Positions 8,494 to 18,855 of a stretch of 53,178 bases of DNA are shown here, piece after piece; position 1 is the stretch's first letter; each line of letters starts with the position of its first letter. Location: positions 1 to 53,178 of the forward strand of contig JAHZJA010001482.1 in NCBI GenBank assembly GCA_022601155.1, in the 5' to 3' direction. Source of the DNA: Deltaproteobacteria bacterium (lineage in GTDB: Bacteria > Myxococcota_A > Polyangia > Nannocystales > Nannocystaceae). The translations under genes and the position numbers were made by a program. A model generated the notes under the pieces. The model was not told where the DNA came from. It made no database searches and worked only from the letters and a program-made list of their open reading frames with translations.

Positions 8494-10188
8494 ATGACCT
8501 TCGACCTCCTTCCCGCGATGGACGACTACGAAGCGTGCAGGCGCGACGTTCGGCTGGAGATCCCCGACGACTTCAACTTCGCGTGGGATGTCGTGGGACA
8601 GCACGCTCGGCAGCGCGGCGATGACGTTGCGTTCATCGCAGTGCCCACCGACGGGCCGCCGCGCCCGGTCACGTTCGGGGCCTTCGATGACGCCGCCGCA
8701 CGCGTGGCGCGAGGCTTGCTGAGGCTGGGGCTGAACCCGGGCGACCGCGTGTTGTCGATGATCCCGAGGATCCCGGCCTTCTATGAGGCGATGATCGGCG
8801 CGATGAAGGTCGGTGTCGTCTCGATGCCGGGCACCAATCTGCTGACCTCCAACGACATCGCCTATCGGCTGCGGGCTTCGGGGGCCAAGGCCGTGATCGT
8901 GACGGCGGAGCACGCCGACAAGGTCGACGCGATCCGAGCCCAGTGCCCCTCGCTGGAGCTGTCGATCCTCATCGGTGCCGATCGGCCCGGCTGGACTCGG
9001 TTCGAGACCCTCCTGGCTACCGCCGAGCCGCTCGAGCGCTCCGAGGCTCCGGTCACCCGCGCCACGGACACGATGCTGGTGTACTTCACCAGCGGGACCA
9101 CGGCGCACCCCAAGATGGTCGCGCGTGATTTCGCCTATGGCTTGGCGCACGCGCTGACGGGCAAGTACTGGATGGCGCTGCGCCCCGGCGACGTCCACTG
9201 GACGCTCACCGATACCGGCTGGGCCAAGGCAGCCTGGGGCCTGGTGTTCCCGCCGTGGTTGATGGGCGCGACCACGGTGCTGTTCGAGGGCGGAGGCAAG
9301 TTCGATGTGCCCACGCATCTGTCCCTCATCGAGACGCTGGGCGTGACCTCCTTTTGTGCACCGCCCACGGTGTACCGGCTGTTCGCCCAGCACGACCTCG
9401 GTGGCTTCGATGCCAGCCGTCTGCGACGATCGTTGTCTGCGGGTGAGCCGCTCAACCCCGAGGTCATTCGAGTGTGGAAGGACGCCACGGGACACGCCCC
9501 GGCGGACGGCTACGGGCAGACCGAGACGGTCAACCTGGTGGCGAACTTCCCGGGGGTGTCGCTGCGCCCGGGCTCGATGGGCAAGCCGGTCCCGGGCCTC
9601 GATGTGCGTGTCGTCGATGCGCAAGGGCGCGAGGTCGGGCCCAACGAGGTGGGCAACATCGCCGTGCGGCTGCCGACCGTCGACGGTCGGACGGCCAACC
9701 CCGATCCGAAGGCCGCCGAGCCCTGGCCGCTGGGTCTGTTCCGCGGCTACGAGTCCGAGGACGGTGATCGAAGCGCGTACTTCCACCACGGGCACTACTT
9801 CACCGGTGACACCGCGACCCGAGACGAGGACGGCTACATCTGGTTCGTGGGTCGTGCCGACGACGTGATCAGCTCGGCCGCGTACCGGATCAGCCCCTTC
9901 GAGGTGGAGAGCGCGCTGCAGGAGCACCCGGCCGTCGCGGAGGCGGCGGTCGTGGCCAAGCCCGATGCGCTGCGGGGCCACATCGTCGTGGCCTTCATCG
10001 TGCTCGCCGCGGGTCATGGGGCCTCGGACGCGCTGGCCAGCGAGATTCAGCAGCACGTCAAGACCACGACGGCGCCGTACAAGTACCCGCGGGAGATCTA
10101 CTTCCGGGAGCAGCTGCCCAAGACGATCAGCGGCAAGATTCGACGGGTGCAGCTTCGAGCGCAGGCGCAGGCGATGGTAAAGCCGTAG
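8494..10188 (+). CDS. AMP-dependent acyl-CoA synthetase, medium-chain ACSM-like
   Basis: 'YFTSGTTAHPKMVARD', 'GYGQTE', 'YFTGDTATRDEDGYIWFVGRADDVISSAAYRISPFEVES', C-terminal 'LPKTISGKIRRVQLR'. Start taken as ATG 8494. Confidence 0.88.
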   Translation: MTFDLLPAMDDYEACRRDVRLEIPDDFNFAWDVVGQHARQRGDDVAFIAVPTDGPPRPVTFGAFDDAAARVARGLLRLGLNPGDRVLSMIPRIPAFYEAMIGAMKVGVVSMPGTNLLTSNDIAYRLRASGAKAVIVTAEHADKVDAIRAQCPSLELSILIGADRPGWTRFETLLATAEPLERSEAPVTRATDTMLVYFTSGTTAHPKMVARDFAYGLAHALTGKYWMALRPGDVHWTLTDTGWAKAAWGLVFPPWLMGATTVLFEGGGKFDVPTHLSLIETLGVTSFCAPPTVYRLFAQHDLGGFDASRLRRSLSAGEPLNPEVIRVWKDATGHAPADGYGQTETVNLVANFPGVSLRPGSMGKPVPGLDVRVVDAQGREVGPNEVGNIAVRLPTVDGRTANPDPKAAEPWPLGLFRGYESEDGDRSAYFHHGHYFTGDTATRDEDGYIWFVGRADDVISSAAYRISPFEVESALQEHPAVAEAAVVAKPDALRGHIVVAFIVLAAGHGASDALASEIQQHVKTTTAPYKYPREIYFREQLPKTISGKIRRVQLRAQAQAMVKP

Positions 10189-10190
10189 GC

Positions 10191-11336
10191 ATGCCCAAGC
10201 GCGACCTGTCCCCGGCAACGTTGGCCGCCCAGGCGTTGGCCTGGCCCGATCCCCAGCACCATGGGCTGGTGCCGTCGATCCATCCCTCGGCGTCTTACGC
10301 TCGGGCTCCCGACGGCAGCTACCCCGGCGGGCACAGCTACTCGCGCGACCAAAACCCCACCTTCGATGCCCCCGAGGCCCTGCTCGCGGCGCTCGAGGGC
10401 GGGACCAAGGCCTTGCTGTTCGCGTCGGGGATGGCCGCCGCGACGACGATCTTCGAGACCTTGCCGCCACGCGCCCATGTGCTGGTGCCACGGCACATGT
10501 ACTGGACGATCCGTGGGTGGCTCCAGGCGCTGCACGACCGGGGCGCGATCGAGCTGGAGGCATACGACAACGATGATGCCGATCATCTCGCGTCGCTGCT
10601 TCGCAAGGACCACACGGCGCTGGTGTGGGTGGAGACCCCGTCCAATCCGCTGGGCAAGCTGACCGATATCGAGACCACGGTGGGGCTGGCCCACCACGCG
10701 GGAGCCAAGGTCGTGGCCGACGGTACGACCGCCACGCCCGTGCTGTGTCAGCCGCTGTCGCTGGGTGTGGACATCGTGATGCACTCGGCCACCAAGCAGC
10801 TCAACGGACATGCCGACGTGCTGGCGGGGGCACTGGTCACCGCCAACCCCGATGACCCCATGTGGCAGGCGATCGAGCACGAGCGCGGCTACCGGGGGGC
10901 GGTGCTGGGGCCCTTCGAGGCGTGGTTGCTGCTTCGGGGCATGCGGACGCTCTTTTTGCGAGTGCCGGCTGCATGTCGCGGGGCCAACCGCGTGGCCCAG
11001 ATGCTCGTCGCTCACGCGGGCGTGGACGAGGTCTACTACCCGGGGCTGCCCGACCATCCTGGTCACGACATCGCGCGACGCCAGATGCGGTACGGCTTTG
11101 GGTCGATGCTCTCGTTCCGCCCCGCAGGCGGTGAGGCACGGGCCCGGGCGGTGATGAATCGACTGAACGTGTTCCGCGATGCGACCTCGCTGGGCGGTCT
11201 GGAGAGCCTGGTCGAGCACCGCGCTCGCATCGAAGGTCAGCGCAGCCCGCTCCCGGCTGACCTGTTGCGGCTGTCGATCGGTATCGAAGACTCCGACGAC
11301 CTCATCGCCGATCTCGAGCAAGCGCTGTCGATCTGA
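10191..11336 (+). CDS. PLP-dependent Cys/Met-metabolism (cystathionine gamma-synthase-like) enzyme
   Basis: 'LFASGMAAATTIFETL', 'WVETPSNPLGKLTDIE', PLP-lysine 'DIVMHSATKQLNGHADVLAGA', C-terminal 'LLRLSIGIEDSDDLIADLEQAL'. Confidence 0.88.
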   Translation: MPKRDLSPATLAAQALAWPDPQHHGLVPSIHPSASYARAPDGSYPGGHSYSRDQNPTFDAPEALLAALEGGTKALLFASGMAAATTIFETLPPRAHVLVPRHMYWTIRGWLQALHDRGAIELEAYDNDDADHLASLLRKDHTALVWVETPSNPLGKLTDIETTVGLAHHAGAKVVADGTTATPVLCQPLSLGVDIVMHSATKQLNGHADVLAGALVTANPDDPMWQAIEHERGYRGAVLGPFEAWLLLRGMRTLFLRVPAACRGANRVAQMLVAHAGVDEVYYPGLPDHPGHDIARRQMRYGFGSMLSFRPAGGEARARAVMNRLNVFRDATSLGGLESLVEHRARIEGQRSPLPADLLRLSIGIEDSDDLIADLEQALSI

Positions 11337-11348
11337 CGGCCCCTGCGA

Positions 11349-11852
11349 TCATGTTGGCTCGCCTCGGTTGGCCTCCGCCTCCGCCTCGGCCCTGGCCTTG
11401 GCTCGTTCCTTGCTCTTGCGCTTGCGCGGGGTGACTGGTGTCTTACGCAGGATGCCGGTCTTGGGACACACGTAGACCGGGCACCGACGCGACGACAGCA
11501 CCTCGAAGCCACCCCAGGTCGACTGCCGATGCAGCACTCCGTCTTCCCGCCGTACCGGGCGTGCGACGTACTCCTGCGCGTGCTGCCAGATGTGCAGCTG
11601 GACCGCGTTGCGGGGGCTGACCCGGGAACGAAGCTCGCTGTAGACCGCATCCCAGGGTCGGCCCACCTGCGACAGCAACCACCGACGCAGGGGCCCCAGG
11701 TGCTCATTGAGGAACTTGCTGCCGCCGCGGTTGCGGCTGGACGACTCGAAGCGGGGGGCATCCTCGAGGGGCCCCCGGTAGAGGCTTCGCCGCTTGAAGC
11801 GAGCCCCGCAGCGGGGACGCTCGCACAGCACTTTGGCCATGTCCGATCGCAT
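11349..11852 (-). CDS. Conserved-looking basic protein of unknown function downstream of prfH
   Basis: 'MAKVLCERPRCGARFKRR...FLNEHLGPLRRWLLSQVGRPWDAVYSELRSRV...CPVYVCPKTGILRKTPVTPRKRKSKERAKARAEAEAEA'. Start at 11852, 32 bp after the prfH stop. Confidence 0.65.
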   Translation of the reverse strand: MRSDMAKVLCERPRCGARFKRRSLYRGPLEDAPRFESSSRNRGGSKFLNEHLGPLRRWLLSQVGRPWDAVYSELRSRVSPRNAVQLHIWQHAQEYVARPVRREDGVLHRQSTWGGFEVLSSRRCPVYVCPKTGILRKTPVTPRKRKSKERAKARAEAEAEANRGEPT

Positions 11853-11883
11853 GATGACGGTCTCTTGGGTTCGAATCGAAGGT

Positions 11884-12525
11884 CTATGCAGGGACGAGCG
11901 CATCGGGCTCGCGGGGATCGAGGCGCCAGCGCATCACGGGGGTCTGGGCCTTCAGGTGACGACGATCGCGCCAGGCCTGGGTGCGTTGGTCTTGGCGGTC
12001 TCGCTCGTGCGTGTGCCAGGCGACGGCGGCGCGAAGGTTCTCCAGCGCGTCCGCGCGGTTGCGGGCCTGGCTTCGGTGGCGGTCACACGCGACGGAGATC
12101 GAGGTGGGTCGATGGGTGATCTGCACCGCCGTCGAGCGCTTGTTGACGTTTTGGCCACCGGGTCCCCGGGAGCGTACGCACCGCACGTCGAGCTCGTGGC
12201 GGGGTAGCGGCGTCTCGATCTCGGTGTGCGGTCGATCGAGCTCCACGTTGACGAACCACCGACGGCGGGCACGAGGGCCACGGAGCTGGGCCAGCAGCAG
12301 GTGCGGGCCCACCAGGTGCTGCACGTGCAGTCGCGCCTGGGGCGGAAGACTCAGCACCACGCGTTGGGGCGCGTCGTCTTCTCCGTGGCGTTGCATGGCG
12401 TGCACGGTCACCTGGGCACAGCCGAGGCGCTCGAGCAGTGCATCGGCGAGCAGGCCCACGAAGCGTCGGGCTTCGCGAGGGCCAGGCCCGGCCCCGATGG
12501 TCAGCACGATGGCGTCGTCGTTCAT
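11884..12525 (-). CDS. prfH: Release-factor-like protein of the PrfH type
   Basis: GGQ motif 'VRCVRSRGPGGQNVNKRSTAVQITHRPTSISVACDRHRSQARNRADALENL'; short, no codon-recognition domain. ATG overlaps the rtcB stop (ATGA). Confidence 0.87.
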   Translation of the reverse strand: MNDDAIVLTIGAGPGPREARRFVGLLADALLERLGCAQVTVHAMQRHGEDDAPQRVVLSLPPQARLHVQHLVGPHLLLAQLRGPRARRRWFVNVELDRPHTEIETPLPRHELDVRCVRSRGPGGQNVNKRSTAVQITHRPTSISVACDRHRSQARNRADALENLRAAVAWHTHERDRQDQRTQAWRDRRHLKAQTPVMRWRLDPREPDALVPA

Positions 12526-13751
12526 CGCTTCACCGTCACTTCCGGAACGACAGAGGCCACGCGGGTGGCGATGCCCGCTTCGGTCAGCGCCGACACCACG
12601 GGCTCGATCGGCTTGTAGTTGTCCTGGTGCTCCTCCCACAGCAGCTCCTTGCGGTCGCACAGCACACGTCCGCCGTGGTCGGTGCGCGATAGATCGGCGC
12701 GGCGGTAGCGGTGGGCCAGCCTTGCCTTGGCCTCGGCGCGCGGAATCTTGCGTCCCGCCCCGTGCGCGACCGAGCACAGGTGTGCCGCGTTGCCGCGTCC
12801 GCGAAGGATCCAGCTGGGCGTGCCGCGGCTGCCCAGGGTGACCGTCAGCTCGCCGTCGCGGGCGGGCGCGGCTCCCTTGCGATGGATCCACCCGGCCGCA
12901 CTGTCATCGGTGGGGCGCACGTCGTTGTGCACGAGATCGAGACCGCTGGCCACGCGATCGGCACGGCCGGAGCCGATCGCTTCGAGCATGCGCCACACCA
13001 ACAGCGCCCGGTTGGCCTGGGCGAAGCGACAGCATCCCGCCAGCTCTCCCAGGTATTCGGCCACGCGCTGCGGGTCGTCCAGGGCCTGCCCCTGCCAGCG
13101 CTGGGCCAGCGCGTAGCCCAGGCCACGCGAGCCGGAGTGCGCCAGCACCACGTGGGCGCCGCGTCGCAGGCCATCCATCGCGCCGGGTTCTTCGACCCGA
13201 TCGACGGTGGCCAGCTCGAGGAAGTGGTTGCCCCCTCCGGTGGTACCCAGGGCTTCTCCGTACGTCGCCTGTCGCAGCGCCTCGGGCATGGGACCGCTGG
13301 GTCCGAGCTCGTGGCCCCAGGGCAGTGCGTCGACCCATGCGCGAAACTCCTCGTCGAATCCGGATACAGCGGCGAGCCCTCGCGGACCCCCGTGCCATGC
13401 CGCGTCGAGGCGCTCGAGTGGATCGCCAGGCAGGGCTTCGGGATCGGTGGTGGCCGCGTCGATGCGACGCAATCGCTTGCCCGCCGCGACCACGCGTCGG
13501 GCGACCGCCACCGTCACGCCACACCCCGCGTCGGAGCCGACGAGGGCCGGGTGAACATGTGAAGTGGAGGCCGTGGCCATCCCGATGGGGATGCCGGGGC
13601 CGGGGTGCAGGTCGGGCATGCCCACCGCACGCACGCACCCGGGCAGTCCGGCCACACGCTGCAGCTGAGAGACCGCCTGCGCTTCGATGTGCACGCCGGG
13701 CCCGTCGATCACCTCGACCGGGGACGCGGCGATGTCGTTGGGATTGCCCAT
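12522..13751 (-). CDS. rtcB: RNA-splicing ligase RtcB, PrfH-associated subtype
   Basis: 'MPDLHPGPGIPIG', 'GSDAGCGV', 'GTTGGGNHFLEL', 'HSGSRGLG', 'IHRKGAAPARDGE', 'SVAHGAGRKIPRAEAK'. Start set to MGNPND at 13751 because the upstream ATG (13793) would place the coding region across the promoter. Confidence 0.9.
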   Translation of the reverse strand: MGNPNDIAASPVEVIDGPGVHIEAQAVSQLQRVAGLPGCVRAVGMPDLHPGPGIPIGMATASTSHVHPALVGSDAGCGVTVAVARRVVAAGKRLRRIDAATTDPEALPGDPLERLDAAWHGGPRGLAAVSGFDEEFRAWVDALPWGHELGPSGPMPEALRQATYGEALGTTGGGNHFLELATVDRVEEPGAMDGLRRGAHVVLAHSGSRGLGYALAQRWQGQALDDPQRVAEYLGELAGCCRFAQANRALLVWRMLEAIGSGRADRVASGLDLVHNDVRPTDDSAAGWIHRKGAAPARDGELTVTLGSRGTPSWILRGRGNAAHLCSVAHGAGRKIPRAEAKARLAHRYRRADLSRTDHGGRVLCDRKELLWEEHQDNYKPIEPVVSALTEAGIATRVASVVPEVTVKR

Positions 13752-13766
13752 GATGCGGAGCCATTG

Positions 13767-13782
13767 AGCACATCCCGTGCCA
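13767..13782 (-). promoter_or_regulatory. Sigma54 (-24/-12) promoter of rtcB-prfH
   Basis: Minus strand TGGCACG-GGAT-GTGCT against consensus TGGCACG-N4-TTGCW: one mismatch at the specified positions, exact GG/GC spacing. Confidence 0.8.
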
Positions 13783-13811
13783 GCTGAAATCATTGGGTTT
13801 TAGGACCTCGA

Positions 13812-13828
13812 TGGTGCGATGCTCACCA
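13812..13828. promoter_or_regulatory. Operator/UAS palindrome 1 (imperfect)
   Basis: TGGTGCGATGCTCACCA; arms TGGTG/CACCA. Confidence 0.6.
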
Positions 13829-13836
13829 GTGTTTTA

Positions 13837-13853
13837 TGGTGCGTTTCGCACCA
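13837..13853. promoter_or_regulatory. Operator/UAS palindrome 2
   Basis: TGGTGCG-TTT-CGCACCA; perfect 7-bp arms. Confidence 0.72.
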
Positions 13854-13856
13854 TTG

Positions 13857-13872
13857 TGGTGCGTGGCGCACC

Positions 13873-13873
<1 letters not shown>
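13857..13873. promoter_or_regulatory. Operator/UAS palindrome 3
   Basis: TGGTGCG-TGG-CGCACCA; perfect 7-bp arms. The last base is the A of the proposed ATG of the activator gene. Confidence 0.72.
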
Positions 13874-15363
<1,490 letters not shown>

Positions 15364-15420
15364 GCTCGATCTGTGTCGTGCGATACTGCTTGGGTGGGCG
15401 CCCGGTACGGTCGTAGCCTG

Positions 15421-15909
15421 ATGGGCTTCGCCTTGGTCTTGGTGGGCTGTGCAGAGCCCGTGGCTCCCAAGCCCGTCGAACGATCACCCCAGGCCGAGCA
15501 GATCGATGCACTCGATGCTCCACCCACGGGGGGTTGCCCCTCCGATGCGGTCGTGGGTCATCTGCATGCGGCAGCCTTCCATTTCGAGCACGGCGATGCT
15601 TCGCGAGCGCGCGAGCGACTGACGGCGGCCGAGCGCATCCTGCCCCCGTTTGCGCAGCGCGACACCGGCCGAATCTTGGGAGCCCTGCGCCAGATCGCCA
15701 AGGACCATGCTGCCGATCCCACCGCGACGCGGACGGCGGTGGAGGAGGTCCGCGCTCAGCTGACCGACTGGGGTTGCCTCACCGAGGGTCTGCACGCCCG
15801 GCTGCACCAGCAGCTCGACGCGACGCATGCGTTGCCGCAGGACTCAGCTCAAGAACCGACGCCAGCGCGCGATGACCAGGCCCAGCGGGATCCCGGTCAG
15901 GAACCATGA
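15421..15909 (+). CDS. Small hypothetical lipoprotein
   Basis: 'MGFALVLVGCAEPVAPKP' lipobox. The 3' end overlaps the convergent gene by 66 bp. Confidence 0.5.
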   Translation: MGFALVLVGCAEPVAPKPVERSPQAEQIDALDAPPTGGCPSDAVVGHLHAAAFHFEHGDASRARERLTAAERILPPFAQRDTGRILGALRQIAKDHAADPTATRTAVEEVRAQLTDWGCLTEGLHARLHQQLDATHALPQDSAQEPTPARDDQAQRDPGQEP

Positions 15910-17412
15910 CAACAAGAAGTTGCGCTCGATCGCATCGAGCTCTTCGCTGAGCTCGTACTCGATGTCGTCGGGCGAGCGCAGCTCTCCCGCTTCGACGTCG
16001 TCCGGATCGGCGAGGGCCTGCGCCAGCTCGTCTTCGATGGGCGGCAGGATGTCGTTGGTCTGGCTACGCTGAATCTGCACCGCGGTGACGAGGCCGACGA
16101 TCAATCCGATGCACTGACCCAGGAGCAACATCGCCACCTTGTCGTCGCGTAGCAGCTCCAGCAGTCCCGATTCCTCGGAGGACCGACCCGCCGCGGAGGC
16201 CCCGGTCCCACCCATGTTGCGGGCCCGGGTGCGGCGCGGCATGGTCCCCTTGCCCTGCGCAGCCGGGGAGCCCGGGGCGGGGCGGGGCGGTGGTGCAGGC
16301 TGGGCCCCGGGGCCGAACCCTCGTCGGGGAGGAGGCTTGATGCCCGCGGCAGCAAAGTCGAGCTCGAGCTCGCCTTCTGGATCGTTTCTCAGGGCGGCCG
16401 CCTTCTCGAGACGACTGGGCAGCTTGGGATTGGCCGGAACCGTGGACGGCGCGAGGTCGTCGAGTGCGGGGGCCGAGCTGGACGAGGGGCGACGTCCGCC
16501 CGCTGCGCCCCCACCCGGCTGGGTCTTGGGTCTTGCCGCTTTGCCACTGGCTCGCGGGGCATCGGCACCACGGCCGGCGGGGCGGGACGGCGTGGGGCGA
16601 GATGGCGTGGAGCGGGATTGTGCCGAGCGGGGTTGCGCGGTGCCGCGGCCATTGCCACGGACCTGGCCGCCGTTGCGACCGCCCGCACCCGTTCCTCGCG
16701 CTGCAGGAGCGCTGCCGGGCCCACGCGGTCGCTCGTTGACCACGCCATACTCACCCGGCCGCTCGCGGGGCGGTTGGGCACGACGAACCGGGGGCGATGG
16801 TTGCTCGCCGATCCCCGGCGGCCCCGCGGTCTCGGTGAACAGCTCGCGCCGCGGTCCGGGCTCGGAGTAGGGCGAGCCATCGTGACCGTCCGAGACACGG
16901 TCACGGGTGAGGACCGGCCGATCGGGGCTTGGCGTCATGTAGTCCGCCCCACCACCCAGCGACAAGTTGAGGCCGTTGCCACCACCGGGCGTGTTTCGGC
17001 GTGCCCGCGGCATGATGGGAGCCTCGGGGTCGGGCTCGAGCTCGGGCAGCCCATGCAACACATCGCCGACGGTGGGAGGTGTGGCGGAGTCGTCGATGAG
17101 ACCACCCACCGCCACACCGATCTGTCGATCGGCATCGGGCTTGAGCACGGGAAACACCCCGCTGGAGCTGGGCGTCAGCCGCAGGTCGACGACCGCTCCT
17201 CGCTCGTTGAGTTCATAGGCGGCGCGCTCGGCCTCGGCCCGGTCGAGATTCGTCTGCACCTCGAGCTCGCCCTCGTGGAGCATTCGCTCCACGTCAGCCG
17301 GCGGCAAGCTCGCGTAGTGGGCGAGCTCGGCGATGGCCATCAGTGTGTTTGCGTGGGACGGATCACGCAGGCCCACGACCACGACGTCCCAACGATCGTC
17401 CGAAGCAGGCAC
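15844..17412 (-). CDS. Pro/Arg-rich low-complexity protein with N-terminal L7/L12 C-terminal-domain-like fold and C-terminal TM helices
   Basis: 'WDVVVVGLRDPSHANTLMAIAELAHYASLPPADVERMLHEGELEVQTNLDRAEAERAAYELNERGAVVDLRL' resembles the L7/L12 CTD. TM-like 'VAMLLLGQCIGLIVGLVTAV' and 'NFLLSWFLTGIPLGLVIARW'. GTG start at 17412 proposed. Confidence 0.6.
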   Translation of the reverse strand: MPASDDRWDVVVVGLRDPSHANTLMAIAELAHYASLPPADVERMLHEGELEVQTNLDRAEAERAAYELNERGAVVDLRLTPSSSGVFPVLKPDADRQIGVAVGGLIDDSATPPTVGDVLHGLPELEPDPEAPIMPRARRNTPGGGNGLNLSLGGGADYMTPSPDRPVLTRDRVSDGHDGSPYSEPGPRRELFTETAGPPGIGEQPSPPVRRAQPPRERPGEYGVVNERPRGPGSAPAARGTGAGGRNGGQVRGNGRGTAQPRSAQSRSTPSRPTPSRPAGRGADAPRASGKAARPKTQPGGGAAGGRRPSSSSAPALDDLAPSTVPANPKLPSRLEKAAALRNDPEGELELDFAAAGIKPPPRRGFGPGAQPAPPPRPAPGSPAAQGKGTMPRRTRARNMGGTGASAAGRSSEESGLLELLRDDKVAMLLLGQCIGLIVGLVTAVQIQRSQTNDILPPIEDELAQALADPDDVEAGELRSPDDIEYELSEELDAIERNFLLSWFLTGIPLGLVIARWRRFLS

Positions 17413-17684
17413 CAACGGCGACTTTACGCGCTTGGCGAGCCGAACGCACCGCGTCACACGGGTCTGTGGGGATTTTTTGGTCGCGGATCTTCGTGCGCCG
17501 TATGCTCCAAGGCGGGATGGACCGCCACCACGCCACGCCGCTGCCTCGCCCGTCGGCACGACGAGACGTCGCCGACCACGGCGGCTTGCGACGCGATGTC
17601 ACGGGTGCTGCCCTGATCCATGGGTGTTGGCGCCCGTCGGACCGACCAGCACGGGCTTTGCAACGCAACGGCTCCAGGCAATCC

Positions 17685-18803
17685 ATGGCACGACGACTCG
17701 CGACTCTCGGCCTGTTGGTCGGTACTTGGATGGGGGCCCCCGCCCTCGCTTCGGCACACCCTGGCGTGGAGGGGACGCGGAACTTGTCGCTGGGCAGCGT
17801 GGCGCGCTCGTCGTCGTTCGGGACCAACGCCGCCCTCATCAACCCATCGAACATGCCGTTTTCGCAAACGTTCGCGATCGAGCCGATCTACCAGCTGGGG
17901 ATCCGAGATCGACGGCACGGCATCGGGTTCGTGGTGATGGACTCGCTCAACAACCCGCGGATCTCCGTGGGTCTGGGCTACCTGCTCATGCGTGGCTCGC
18001 CCACGGTCTCGTTCACGCCCACGGGCGACGACCCGATTCGGCAGCCCACCGACGGCGAGACGGTCAGTGCCCGCGACCTCGAGCTCGTTCACATTGCGCA
18101 CGAGACCTTTGCCGCGCTCAGCATCACGGTCGTCAAGCAGTGGGTCGCGATCGGGATCAAGCCCAAGTACCAGTTCTCCAGCCTGCGCTTTCGCGACGAC
18201 GAAGGCGTGGCCCGCGACGCGCACGAGCGGCTCAACACCTTCGGGCTCGACACCAGTGCGACCGTCAACCTCGGTGGATGGGCCGCGGCCTCGCTCTTGG
18301 TCAACAACGTCGTGGGCAACCATCCGCCTGCGTTCGCTGACAATCGCGAGCTGAACCTCGAGGCGGCCAACGCCGAGCCGGGCACGATCGATCACGGTAC
18401 GGTCTCCCAGCTGTCGGACTATCCGTTCACGGTCGAGCACGGGCTGTCGGCATTCCCGTTGCGCCACCCGGACTTCAGCATCAACTTCGACGGGATCTAC
18501 GACTGGAGCAGCTACCAGTCCCAGGACTATGTGCGGCTCCAATACGGAGGCAGCGCGGAGTTCGTGGTGGGGCCCGTGCCGCTGCGGTTCGGTACCCGGT
18601 GGGATGGTCGCGGGCGCGGCAGCGAGGACGATCGCGTCTACGTCGCGGGCGGTGTGGGCTACGTCAAGCAGGCCAAGCTCGGAGGCGTGGGCATCGACCT
18701 GGGCTTTGGTTTCCGTCAGCAGGTGTCCGGCCCAGGGCTGGGTGGCCAGAGCGAGACGGTGCTCAGCTTCAACCTCGGTCTGCGGCTGCGGCCGGACCTG
18801 TAG
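17685..18803 (+). CDS. Outer-membrane beta-barrel-like protein
   Basis: Signal peptide 'MARRLATLGLLVGTWMGAPALASA', 'FGTNAALINPSNM', repeated amphipathic beta strands, C-terminal 'VLSFNLGLRLRPDL'. Confidence 0.65.
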   Translation: MARRLATLGLLVGTWMGAPALASAHPGVEGTRNLSLGSVARSSSFGTNAALINPSNMPFSQTFAIEPIYQLGIRDRRHGIGFVVMDSLNNPRISVGLGYLLMRGSPTVSFTPTGDDPIRQPTDGETVSARDLELVHIAHETFAALSITVVKQWVAIGIKPKYQFSSLRFRDDEGVARDAHERLNTFGLDTSATVNLGGWAAASLLVNNVVGNHPPAFADNRELNLEAANAEPGTIDHGTVSQLSDYPFTVEHGLSAFPLRHPDFSINFDGIYDWSSYQSQDYVRLQYGGSAEFVVGPVPLRFGTRWDGRGRGSEDDRVYVAGGVGYVKQAKLGGVGIDLGFGFRQQVSGPGLGGQSETVLSFNLGLRLRPDL

Positions 18804-18855
18804 CGAACGTCGGGCCGGGGTGACACCTGGCGGCCGGGGCGGTGTTGAGGGCAGC

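Noticed and set aside
13819-13872. Annotated upstream start of the activator ORF (MLTSVLWC...)
   Set aside because: It would place the coding region across the palindromic operators; the ATG at 13873 sits directly after them and fits better.
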